A stretch of DNA of 64,000 nt from Acidiferrum sp963771295 (GTDB taxonomy: Bacteria > Acidobacteriota > Terriglobia > Acidiferrales > UBA7541), in contig CAVYTB010000014.1 in assembly GCA_963771295.1 (NCBI GenBank), positions 310,001 through 374,000 of the forward strand, read 5' to 3'. The position numbers were made by a program, and so were the translations under genes. How positions within the stretch are numbered: position 1 is the stretch's first letter; every line of letters begins with the position of its first letter. Below are positions 7,475-15,806 of the stretch, piece after piece. Below the pieces are notes generated by a model. That model saw only the letters and a list, made by a program, of their open reading frames with translations. It made no database searches and was not told the origin of the DNA.

Positions 7475-9364
7475 ATGCGCGTACCTGTTCCGACGTTTCA
7501 TCGAGCTTCCCTCCTTTTGAGCACCGCTGTGGCTCTCGCGTCGATTGGCTGCACGGGCTCGGGACCCGGAAGTAGTTCAATGATGACCGCGCCGACGATT
7601 ACGACGCAGCCAGTTAATGCCAGCGTGAGCGTGGGACAGACAGCCACCTTCAGCGTGATGGCGACCGGCACCGCGCCGCTCAGCTACCAGTGGCTACAGG
7701 GAAGCACCGCCACCAGTGGGGCAACTGCAGCGAGCTACACGACGCCTGCGACGACCGCGGCAAACTCCGGCGAGCAGTTCCAGGTGCAGGTGAGCAACAC
7801 AGCAGGCAGCGTCACCAGCAACATGGCAACGTTGACGGTAACGGCAAATCCCACGGCACCGGCAGACGTGGTTACGCATCACTATGACGTTTCGCGAAGC
7901 GGAGTGAATGCCGCGGAAACCGCATTGACAACCAGCAACGTGAATTCGACGACCTTCGGCAAAGTGGGAGAGTTCAGCGTCGATGGACAAATCGATAGCC
8001 AGGCGCTGTATCTGAGCCAGTTGGCGATTCCAGGGCAAGGAGCGAAGAACGTGTTGTACGTGGCCACGGAAAAGGACAGCGTCTACGCGGTGGACGCGGA
8101 CAGCATCAGCGGCACGAACGCTACGGTCATCTGGAAATCGTCGGTGTTGGGGAGTGGAGAAGCGGCCGTCGACGGTGGTAGCTTGCCGTGCGGCAATATC
8201 AATCCCAATGGCGTCACGGCGACGCCGGTGATCGACCGCGGACGCAATGCGATTTATGTGGAGGCCATGTCCAAGTCATCCACGGGGACGATCATTCACC
8301 GGCTACACGCACTGGACTTGACTGCGGGCAAAGAACTCTTCGGCGGGCCGGTGACGATTACCGCGACGTATCCAGGAACCGGAGGCAACAGCCTGGGAGG
8401 CGTCGTTACATTCGACCCGCATGTGCACCACGACAGGGCTGCGCTGCTGGAAAGTGGCGGCAACATTTATACCGCGTGGTCCGGACTGGACGGCGACTGC
8501 GGCGACTATTCGGCCTGGGTAATTGCGTATAGCGCGGATACGCTGACGCAGACGGGAGCAATCGATCTGGTTCCCAACAATCATGGCGGTGGAATGTGGA
8601 TGGGTGGAGGAGGCCCTGCTGCGGACACGGCAGGAAGCGTGTACGTAATCAGCGGCAATGGATTCGGTGACACGCCGGGAACGAACAGCAGCTACGGAAA
8701 TTCGTTTGTGCGACTGACGCTATCGAATGGATTGAAGGTGGCGGATTATTTCACGCCGTTCAACACCATCGCTGAAGATAACGGAGATGTGGATTTCGGG
8801 TCTGCGGCGCCACTGCTGCTGCCGGATATGATGGATGCGAACGGAACCACGCGGCATTTGGCGCTCGGAGCCGGAAAAGACGGAAACCTGTACGTGGTGG
8901 ACCGCGACAATATGGGGCAGTTCAACGCAATGAAGAACGATGTGTTCCAGCAAATCCAGATCAGCACGCATGAAAATCACTCGTCGCCGATCTTTTTTAA
9001 TGGCACCGTTTATATTTGTCCGACAGGCGACACATTGAAGGCGTTTACGGTGACGAAGGCGCAGCTAGGCGCTTCGCCGTCGTCGCAGAGCAATTATGTA
9101 TTTGGCAGCAATGGAGCCGTAGCGAGTATTTCGGCGAATGGCACGTCGAACGGAATCGTGTGGGCGCTGGATTGGAGTGCCGGGGCGCTGTTCGCCTACG
9201 ATGCCACGAATCTGGGGAAGGAACTGTACGATTCGGGTCAGGCCGCGAATAGCCGCGATCACTTTTCCGCGGTAGGCGGACATTTCATCACGCCGATGGT
9301 GGTGAATGGGCGGGTGTATATCGGGACAGCGAGCAGCGTTGCGGTGTTTGGGTTGCTGCCGTAG
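7475..9364 (+). CDS. Secreted Ig-like / PQQ-type beta-propeller protein
   Basis: A 629-residue exported protein. The ATG at 7475 is chosen because it starts a signal sequence (hydrophobic core SLLLSTAVALASIGC) that ends in a lipobox-like SIGC, suggesting lipid attachment at Cys26; GGGTGA lies just upstream. Residues 40-130 form an Ig-like domain (ITTQPVNASVSVGQTATFSV, SYQWLQG). The rest is a PQQ-enzyme-like propeller with repeated VLYVATEKDSVYAVDAD, NLYVVDRDNMGQF and GRVYIGTASSVAVFG blades. No catalytic residues of quinoprotein dehydrogenases are evident. Such proteins are abundant in soil Acidobacteriota, probably at the cell surface. The longer open frame to 7328 lacks a plausible start. 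Confidence 0.88.
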   Translation: MRVPVPTFHRASLLLSTAVALASIGCTGSGPGSSSMMTAPTITTQPVNASVSVGQTATFSVMATGTAPLSYQWLQGSTATSGATAASYTTPATTAANSGEQFQVQVSNTAGSVTSNMATLTVTANPTAPADVVTHHYDVSRSGVNAAETALTTSNVNSTTFGKVGEFSVDGQIDSQALYLSQLAIPGQGAKNVLYVATEKDSVYAVDADSISGTNATVIWKSSVLGSGEAAVDGGSLPCGNINPNGVTATPVIDRGRNAIYVEAMSKSSTGTIIHRLHALDLTAGKELFGGPVTITATYPGTGGNSLGGVVTFDPHVHHDRAALLESGGNIYTAWSGLDGDCGDYSAWVIAYSADTLTQTGAIDLVPNNHGGGMWMGGGGPAADTAGSVYVISGNGFGDTPGTNSSYGNSFVRLTLSNGLKVADYFTPFNTIAEDNGDVDFGSAAPLLLPDMMDANGTTRHLALGAGKDGNLYVVDRDNMGQFNAMKNDVFQQIQISTHENHSSPIFFNGTVYICPTGDTLKAFTVTKAQLGASPSSQSNYVFGSNGAVASISANGTSNGIVWALDWSAGALFAYDATNLGKELYDSGQAANSRDHFSAVGGHFITPMVVNGRVYIGTASSVAVFGLLP

Positions 9365-9397
9365 CGGATTGGCAAATCTGGATTCGCGAACTCGACT

Positions 9398-10120
9398 TTA
9401 CTTCAGCTGCAACGTCAGGATTTCGCCTTTCACTACATACTCGAGGCGATATTTCGTATCTTTCTTTTGTTTAGGGACAGAAAAATACAGATACCCCGAT
9501 ACCGGAATTGCAACCTTGGCCTCGGGAAGCCCCTTTTCGCTCAGTTCGCGCTCAATCACTTCGCGTTCGCGCTCAGCAACCGCCGGTGGCACGGCATCTC
9601 CCACAGCCACACCTGCCCCAGTGGAAGTCGTTGTGCCATGAACGTGAACTGGCTGACCGGTCACAGGGTCAATGTACGTCCCCGACTCATATCCAATGCC
9701 CACGCCCTCGTAAGTCGCAACACTCTTTGAGGGCTGCTTTTCCAGCTTGGCCGAAATCACCGTGGCGCTCTGCGGTCTGATGGGTATGTCAGTCTCTCCA
9801 ACAAACAGGGCGAAGTCATAAGGGGAAAGATCCAGGGGTTCGTCCTTTTTCGGATAAACGGCCACCTGCACGACCAAGCAGCAGCTATTCAGACGTGCAG
9901 CAAATTCCTGTGACACTTGCTTGCGAGTGAGCAACTCTGCGCCGATGCTTACGCCATCATTGGTGGCGTGCGTATGATGTTTTCCAGCCGAACTGCGGGG
10001 CGCGGTTCCTCTGCGGCTTGCGTCGGAGTCATTCGCATCTTGAGCGCGCAGGGAGAACGCAGGAAAAGTCAGGTTCGAAATTAGCAGGAAGGCTATGACA
10101 GAGAGCTTTGTCAGGCGCAT
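9398..10120 (-). CDS. Secreted hypothetical protein
   Basis: A 240-residue protein with a clear Sec signal peptide (KLSVIAFLLISNLTFPAFSLRA, cleavage near residue 25). The mature part contains two cysteines (NSCCLVVQV), a glycine-rich segment (TYEGVGIGYESGTYIDPVTG) and a basic C-terminal strand (YRLEYVVKGEILTLQLK). No family is recognised. GAGGT lies five bases before the start. It is convergent with the propeller gene. Confidence 0.75.
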   Translation of the reverse strand: MRLTKLSVIAFLLISNLTFPAFSLRAQDANDSDASRRGTAPRSSAGKHHTHATNDGVSIGAELLTRKQVSQEFAARLNSCCLVVQVAVYPKKDEPLDLSPYDFALFVGETDIPIRPQSATVISAKLEKQPSKSVATYEGVGIGYESGTYIDPVTGQPVHVHGTTTSTGAGVAVGDAVPPAVAEREREVIERELSEKGLPEAKVAIPVSGYLYFSVPKQKKDTKYRLEYVVKGEILTLQLK

Positions 10121-10240
10121 GGAGCACCTCGTTGTCCATCATCCGGACCAACGTTTGCCAGTATATCGCCTCTATCTGACTGGGTCATTGGCTGTTCCCT
10201 TCTTAGTATGCGATCTACGCTTCCTGTTAGCTGCCTGTTA

Positions 10241-11323
10241 TTAGTTCGCGTTTGCGGCGGCCTTTGGCGCGGGTTGGTTGGCGTAGTAGCCTTTACGGGC
10301 GTAGACCTTGTAGCCTTTTTCGCCGGCGGAGATTTCGATTTTGCGGAACTTGCCATCCCAATTTTTATTTTCGGGATAGTAGCCGAGGCTGTACTGGTGG
10401 TGGAGTTCGTCGGAAATTTCGTCGAGCGCGGCTTCGAGCTTATCGATACCGCGGACTTCGAGCATGCGTCCGCCCGTGGCCTCGGCAAGCTTTTTGAGCA
10501 GAGACTCGCCGTGGCTGTCCTTTTCGTAGATGTGGAGCACATCGCAGTTGTCGTGTTTTGAGCCATCGTAAATCTGCAGGACGTAAGCGATCACATCGTT
10601 TTCGAGCAGAACTTGCAGGGCGTCTGCCATGGTGGATTCGCTGTGGCCATCACCGGAAAGGGCGACGACGACCACGGCTTTGCGTCCCACTTCACCTTCG
10701 AGATAACGATGCGTGGAAACACGGAGAGCGTCGTAGAGGTGGGCTTGGCGGTCCTGATTCAAGGGACGTTTGCCGTTGGTGCCCACGGTACCGCCGCCCG
10801 GAAGAGAGACGCTCGGTTCGGAGGCTTCATCGGGTGAGGCGTTCGGCGCTCGCGCGCTACCGATGGTGGCGGTTGCTTCGCGCAGGAGGCCAATGTCTGA
10901 GGTTGGCAACTGCACGATGTCGACGCGCGAGCTGAAGCTGACGATAAAGCCGAGGTCGGTGCGGCGCACGACGTGTTTCAGAAAGAGTGCCGAGGCTTGC
11001 GCTTCTTCGCCGAGAATCCAGGGCATTTTGGTGCCGGTATCGAGGAGCACGCCAACGTTCAACACCACGTCGCTGTGATGCGCAAAGAATTTGACGGCTT
11101 GCTGCTGGCCGTCTTCCACAACGCTGAAACTTTGTTGCGGCAGGTCACTGACCAGGCGTTTCTGGTCGTCGCGCACGGTGAAGTAGACGGAGACCAGATC
11201 CACCTGCGTTTGGTAAGTCTGCGCAGGTGCGGCGCTGTCCTGCGCGAAGGCCGATCGGGGCGCAGCCAGCGGGAGCGATGCCAGGAACAGAACCGAGAGG
11301 GAGAGGCCGACTCGAGTGGGCAT
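10241..11323 (-). CDS. VWFA-related domain protein (Acidobacterial type)
   Basis: A 360-residue exported protein with a signal peptide (VGLSLSVLFLASLPLAAPRSAFA) followed by a von Willebrand factor A-type domain of the kind catalogued as the VWFA-related Acidobacterial domain (TIGR03436). Landmarks are LVSVYFTVRDDQKRLVSDL, FSVVEDGQQQAVKFF, LNVGVLLDTGTKM in place of a standard MIDAS, KAVVVVALSGDGHSES, and the closing QYSLGYYPENKNWDGKFRKI. The start at 11323 has AGGAG seven bases upstream; the frame is open further, to 11407. The MIDAS DxSxS appears altered to DTGTK, common in this family. Probably extracytoplasmic, role unknown. This gene is the best taxonomic clue in the window. Confidence 0.92.
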   Translation of the reverse strand: MPTRVGLSLSVLFLASLPLAAPRSAFAQDSAAPAQTYQTQVDLVSVYFTVRDDQKRLVSDLPQQSFSVVEDGQQQAVKFFAHHSDVVLNVGVLLDTGTKMPWILGEEAQASALFLKHVVRRTDLGFIVSFSSRVDIVQLPTSDIGLLREATATIGSARAPNASPDEASEPSVSLPGGGTVGTNGKRPLNQDRQAHLYDALRVSTHRYLEGEVGRKAVVVVALSGDGHSESTMADALQVLLENDVIAYVLQIYDGSKHDNCDVLHIYEKDSHGESLLKKLAEATGGRMLEVRGIDKLEAALDEISDELHHQYSLGYYPENKNWDGKFRKIEISAGEKGYKVYARKGYYANQPAPKAAANAN

Positions 11324-11481
11324 AAGCAGGCTCCTTGGGCTCTGCGGTGAGGTTGCAGAGTTGGATGCAAACAGGGTGCGGAAGAGTTGTCGTGAGAGCG
11401 TCCTCAAGGTGAGAGACGTATGCGTAGCGTCGGTAGTTTCAGCGCTGAAGGCTTAACAGGCAGCTGAAAAATACGATTCCC

Positions 11482-11574
11482 TGTCATCTTGAGCGAAAGG
11501 AGGGATCTGTTTTTCGCAAAATGCCAAGGAAAAAGCAGATTCCTCACTCCGCAGACTCCGTTCGGAATGACAAA
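11482..11574. repeat. Inverted pair of REP-like repeats (REPIN-like)
   Basis: Two arms of the repeat family seen at 4601-4635 lie head to head. The left arm begins TGTCATCTTGAGCG and runs to GGGATCTGTTTTT; the right arm begins AAAAAGCAGATTCC and ends GGAATGACA. They can fold into a long imperfect hairpin between the VWFA gene and the next gene on the same strand, so it could also act as a transcription or mRNA-stability element. Confidence 0.7.
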
Positions 11575-11603
11575 GTGAGGCTTTCGTCAGTGGCCTGTCA
11601 CCG

Positions 11604-12155
11604 CTAGGCGCCTATGGCTTTCAGGTCGTCCTTGGCTTGCTGCTCCGCGTCCTTGGTGGCTTGCTTGGCGTCGGCATCGGGCTTCAGCTGGTGGATAGCT
11701 TTGTGCAAGCCTTGCGGTTTGTCTCCTTCGGCGACCTTGCAGCCGGAAGTGTCCGCAGAGGTGTGCACACCGGTGACGTCGGCGCGCAGGCAATTGAAAT
11801 TCACACCGAGATTGTGGCTGGCGTGAAGAGCTGCCAGGCATCCATCCAAAGAGGCGAACGGGGCGCAAGCATCGGTAGCGGTGGCGTTAGCGGCCAACAC
11901 CCCTTGAGATTGCAGAGAAGCAGTGAGCTTTTTCTCGTAATCGGTCCTGCTGGCGGTCGCGGCGCCGGAATCGTTGGAATCTTTTTTGATCCACTTGATG
12001 GGATTCAGTGAGTGCAGGGAATGCGAACTGTCCTGCGCAGCAGCGGTTGCGCCAACGCCGGCAGGCCCTTGCGCGTTCGCCGGCTGTGAAGCGAGGGTCA
12101 AGGACATCGAAACACCGAAAAGCAGGATTGCGCTGACAGAAAGTGTTTTGTTCAT
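11604..12155 (-). CDS. Secreted hypothetical protein
   Basis: A 183-residue protein starting with a strong signal peptide (LSVSAILLFGVSMSLTLASQPANAQ, cleavage about residue 29). The mature part has four cysteines spaced as CAPFASLDGC, NFNC and SGC, suggesting two disulfides, and ends in a charged helix. The ATG at 12155 has AGGAG just upstream and replaces an open frame that extends to 12242. No family recognised. The position close to the VWFA gene on the same strand suggests joint transcription. Confidence 0.72.
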   Translation of the reverse strand: MNKTLSVSAILLFGVSMSLTLASQPANAQGPAGVGATAAAQDSSHSLHSLNPIKWIKKDSNDSGAATASRTDYEKKLTASLQSQGVLAANATATDACAPFASLDGCLAALHASHNLGVNFNCLRADVTGVHTSADTSGCKVAEGDKPQGLHKAIHQLKPDADAKQATKDAEQQAKDDLKAIGA

Positions 12156-12406
12156 AGTGCTCCTGGTCGCAGATTGCCAATCGAGAGGCTGCTGGATGTG
12201 GCCCCACACCCAGTTGGCCACAGCGGCAGTGCGGCGAAGCACGGAAGAGAGACGGTACTACTCCAATCGGTCACGTTGACCCTTCGAACAGGTGGAATGG
12301 CGGCGAGGCGAAGAAAGTTTCGTTGCGCCATGCGTTTTGATGCACTAGAGTAGCGCGGCGATTGCCCTTGAAGAGCGGACCGCTAAGGCGGGGAAAGAGG
12401 CCAGGA

Positions 12407-12745
12407 ATGCGCGTCGGTTGCCGAGAATTCACGTTGGGTGCCGTATTGGCGCTGGGAGTTGCGGGTTGCGGCGGAGCCGGGTCTGAGCCCTCGGAAGCGC
12501 AGATGAAGGAAGCGATGGACTACGCCATGAATCACCCGCCAGGCGAAAAGGCCGGCGAGCCGATCAAGATCGTTTTCTTCAAGAAGGAAGCTTGCGACGC
12601 GCCGACACCGCAGGGTTTCCGGTGCACGTTCGACGTAAAAGTGGAGTCGCGGAATATTGGCGCGTCGATGTATAACAACATTCCGTTCGGGGTGTTTTAT
12701 AAGGATAAGGAATCGGGTAAATGGATGATGCGGCCACCGTTCTGA
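12407..12745 (+). CDS. Small predicted lipoprotein
   Basis: A 112-residue protein with an N-terminal hydrophobic segment ending in the lipobox GVAGC, so the mature form is probably a lipid-anchored protein of about 90 residues. The mature part has one cysteine pair (EACDAPTPQGFRC), consistent with a disulfide, and resembles a small beta-sheet domain. ATG at 12407 is preferred because AGAGG precedes it and it begins the signal; the frame is open to 12362. Function unknown. Confidence 0.72.
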   Translation: MRVGCREFTLGAVLALGVAGCGGAGSEPSEAQMKEAMDYAMNHPPGEKAGEPIKIVFFKKEACDAPTPQGFRCTFDVKVESRNIGASMYNNIPFGVFYKDKESGKWMMRPPF

Positions 12746-12862
12746 AGAAACGGGCATCGCACATCATCCGGGAACAAGCAGTGCAACTGAGAGCCGGACA
12801 AAATTCGCTGAGCTCGATCAGAGCAAGGCAACGCCGGTGCATTGAAGGGCGGCGCGAGTTCA

Positions 12863-13348
12863 ATGGTTCAACTACCGCGAGTTCCGGACCTGGAAGCGCA
12901 ACGCGAGGCGATGAAGAAGCTGGGCTTCCTGGTGGGAAAATGGGCCGGGGAAGCGCGCCTGTTGCGTGGACCCGACAAGTGGGCGGAATTGCTCCAGACG
13001 GAAGAAGCGCAATTCAAGCTTGACGGCTTGGTGTTGGTGATTGAGGGAGTAGGCCGGACAAAATCCGGGGACCAATCGTTGCTGCAGGCGTTTGGAATAA
13101 TCTCCTACGATGACGATAGCGGAACATATCACTTCCGTGGATTCAACGATGGCCGTTTTCTTGCAACCACCATAAAACTGTTGGAACAGGGTAATGGGAT
13201 GAGTTGGGGATTTGCCTTGGGAGAGACTCGAACTAACACCGTGTTGCGGATCAACGAACGCGGCGAGTGGACGGAAGCGGGCGAAATATCAATTGGCGCG
13301 CAACCTGCGAAGCAATTCTGGGAGCTGACCGTCCAACGGCAAAGGTAG
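12863..13348 (+). CDS. DUF1579/THAP4-like beta-barrel protein
   Basis: A 161-residue soluble protein. The helix AMKKLGFLVGKWAGEARLL followed by alternating strands (LVLVIEGVGR, AFGIISYDDDSGTYHFRGF, GFALGE) is the pattern of DUF1579 and related nitrobindin/THAP4-like barrels. A TTG seven codons upstream is possible; the ATG at 12863 was chosen because the domain begins shortly after. No signal peptide. A ligand-binding role is inferred only from fold family. Confidence 0.7.
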   Translation: MVQLPRVPDLEAQREAMKKLGFLVGKWAGEARLLRGPDKWAELLQTEEAQFKLDGLVLVIEGVGRTKSGDQSLLQAFGIISYDDDSGTYHFRGFNDGRFLATTIKLLEQGNGMSWGFALGETRTNTVLRINERGEWTEAGEISIGAQPAKQFWELTVQRQR

Positions 13349-13531
13349 TTAGCTGGCTCGTTATCCAGCGCACCTTCGCGGTTGCCGTAGTGCCGACCTA
13401 GTTACGTTTGTTCTTGTTCAGAATCCGGTTTACAGTAATAATGGTGTCGCTTTTCGTCCCATCCAGACAATTGATCTAACACAGGCCAAATCGCTCGAAC
13501 TGTGCAGACTCACCCCGCATGAGGAGGGGCC

Positions 13532-14470
13532 GTGAACGCGCAACGTTGTTTGAGGAAGATGTGTGTCAAAACGATGTTTTTGGATTTGCGGAGATTGGTT
13601 TCGGTGCTTCGTCTCGCGGGTGCAATTCTTTGTACTGGCCGTGGTCTGGACTGTCGGTTGTAATGGAAGCTCGTCAAGTCCTGCTTCCCCTCCTGCTCCG
13701 AACCCCGTTCCATCTCTCGCCTCTGGCTCTTTGAATCCCCCAGCTGCTACGGCTGGAAGTGGGGCCTTGACGATAACGGTTACAGGCTCCAACTTTGTTT
13801 CGTCCTCCGTGGTTCAATGGAACGGAAGTCCTCGCGCCACCACGTATGTCTCCAGCACCACTCTGCAGGTTGCGATCACCGCTGCCGATACCGCGAGTGG
13901 CGGCACAGCGACGATCACCGTTGCCAGCCCCGGGCCCGGCGGCGGAACATCCTCTGCAATGTAATACACGGTTGACAATCCTTTGCCTGCGATCTCTTCC
14001 TTGATCCCAAGCCCGGCAATCGCAGGAAGTTCGGCCTTTACGTTGACCGTTAGCGGCTCCAATTTCGTTTCGTCCTCCACTGTTCAGTGGAACGGCAGTT
14101 CGCGCGCGACCACTTTTGTTTCGAGCTCGAGCCTGCAAGCATCCATTACTGCTGCAGACGTCGCCAATACAGGCAGCACAGCAGTCACCGTGGTTACGCC
14201 TGCTCCCGGCGGCGGAACATCAAACGCACTCACGCTCCCGATCGATAATCCCGCGCCGGCGATGACTTCTCTCAATCCCAATTCGGTAATCGTGGGAACG
14301 GCTGCGTTCACTTTAACCGTTAGCGGCTCGAATTTCGTTCCCTCCTCGGTTGTGCAATGGAACGGAAGTCCTCGCACCACTACCTACGTCTCGAGCACAA
14401 GTCTTCAAGCAGCGATTGGCGCGGCCGACATAGCCACTACGGGTAGTACATCGATCACTGTGGTTACTCC
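13532..14470 (+). pseudogene. IPT/TIG repeat protein, 5' part, disrupted
   Basis: First part of a large exported protein that continues after the IS element at 15807. A GTG at 13532 with AGGAGG upstream starts an N-region, but a frame change near 13625 is needed to reach the signal-like LAVVWTVGCNGSSSSP (possible lipobox). Then come three IPT/TIG-type repeats of about 87 residues, each with LTxTVxGSNFVxSSxVQWNG and SLQxxIxAAD. A TAA at 13962-13964 interrupts the frame where a CAA would fit (SAM-stop-YTVDN), and the reading frame resumes unchanged after it. The gene is then split by IS4-family DNA at 14471. At least three independent lesions show it is dead. Confidence 0.85.
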
Positions 14471-15806
14471 CATAAGCGCTAAGATAAGAGAAGGCGGTTG
14501 AGCTGCGGGATCCTCTTGCGGTTGCGCTCGGCCAGCGCCATGGCGATCTCATTCCAGTGCGTTAGGACTTCCTCCAGTCTCAATCGGGGAGCAACGCTTT
14601 GCTGGAGTTGGTGCAGGGCAAACTGGAACTCACGCCAGGGGCTGTGCACCGGTGGTTTGCCAGAGATCGTAGCCCCAGGGGGAAATAGCGCAACCGAGGC
14701 GCACTAACTTCTGCGTCAGCAGCGCCACCAGGAGTTTCCCGTAGAGCCAGGCCCGAGAACTCTGCTCGTCGTACTTGGGCAAGTGGCCCATGGCTAGAAT
14801 GGACTTGAGCCGTTTAAACACCAGCTCAATTTGCCACCGGAAACGATAGTATTCCAACACTTCACCCGCACCCATCTCGGACTCGCGCAGGGTGGTGAAG
14901 ACGATTACATAGTGGGCGTATTCCCGCGTTTCCGGTGTGCTTTGGCGCTGCCTTTTTTGGTCCTTGAGAGCCATACGCCGTTGCGCCAAGACGATGGCTT
15001 GCTTAGTTTTCCGCACCACACAGAGACGCCCTGCAATACGCCGATTCTGCTCGTGCACCCAGGCCGGCCATTCGCGAACCGTGCCGGCGGCCCGGATCTT
15101 CCGCAACTTCGGCAGCAAAGCGAGCGGCTGCCCCGTGGGCCCGAACAATGGCAGAGAGGAAGTGTTCACTCGGACAATGACGTCCGCATCTTGTCGATAC
15201 ACTGCGGCCACTCCGGGCGGGTTCGAGTATCCGCGATCCGCTAAGATGATATCCCCCGCCGCTACGGGGAACCGCCGCAACTGCTCGCCGTTTCCCTGTC
15301 CCTCGGCGGCCGTGATCTGGAAGAAATCACAAGACAACTCCGGCAGCCGCAGGCTGAAGTGCAGACGCCACTGCGAACCGGTTTTGCCCGGTTCTTTGAT
15401 CACGGTTGCGTCTACGGCGCGGATCGGCCGCCGTGACTGTGGCCCGCGCCATTCCACTCCATTCTCCGCCAGCAATTCCTGGCACAGGCGCTGCAGCCAT
15501 CCCTCGGCTTGTCGCAAGCGATTTAACAGCGTCACATCCGACACTTCGGCAACGCCAGCTGCCTTCGCTCGCACCGCTGTCTCGCGCAGCGAATAGCCGC
15601 AACCGACGTGCAACAACAGAGTGCGCAAGACCTCCTGGACGGACTCGAAACCACGAAGACGCGTGACCGCACCGCTTCGGCGTGCCGCGACTTCCCAGTC
15701 CGGCGGGAACAATCCCAGAAGGATTTTCCAGTCTTCGTCAAGGGCATTCATGCCCTCAGGGTACAAAAACTAGAGATCACGGTCAATTCTTATCTTAGCG
15801 CTTATG
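14471..15806. mobile_element. IS4-family insertion sequence (1336 bp) with terminal inverted repeats and 11-bp target duplication
   Basis: Both ends carry the same 19-bp inverted repeat, CATAAGCGCTAAGATAAGA at 14471-14489 and its complement at 15788-15806. The flanks repeat GTGGTTACTCC (14460-14470 and 15807-15817), an 11-bp target duplication as expected for IS4/IS231-type elements. Removing the element and one target copy restores the reading frame of the interrupted IPT/TIG gene exactly. The single transposase gene appears intact, so the insertion may be recent. Confidence 0.95.
14630..15766 (-). CDS. IS4 family transposase
   Basis: A 378-residue DDE transposase. The catalytic residues lie in AVDATVIKEPG (first Asp), ADRGYSN (second Asp) and the YREK signature YRFRWQIELVFKRLK (Y-2-R-3-E-6-K) that defines the IS4 superfamily. 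It fills most of the element between the inverted repeats and has no frameshift or stop. It is transcribed against the disrupted host gene. The start is the first ATG of the frame, about 20 bases inside the right inverted repeat. Confidence 0.95.
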   Translation of the reverse strand: MYPEGMNALDEDWKILLGLFPPDWEVAARRSGAVTRLRGFESVQEVLRTLLLHVGCGYSLRETAVRAKAAGVAEVSDVTLLNRLRQAEGWLQRLCQELLAENGVEWRGPQSRRPIRAVDATVIKEPGKTGSQWRLHFSLRLPELSCDFFQITAAEGQGNGEQLRRFPVAAGDIILADRGYSNPPGVAAVYRQDADVIVRVNTSSLPLFGPTGQPLALLPKLRKIRAAGTVREWPAWVHEQNRRIAGRLCVVRKTKQAIVLAQRRMALKDQKRQRQSTPETREYAHYVIVFTTLRESEMGAGEVLEYYRFRWQIELVFKRLKSILAMGHLPKYDEQSSRAWLYGKLLVALLTQKLVRLGCAISPWGYDLWQTTGAQPLA

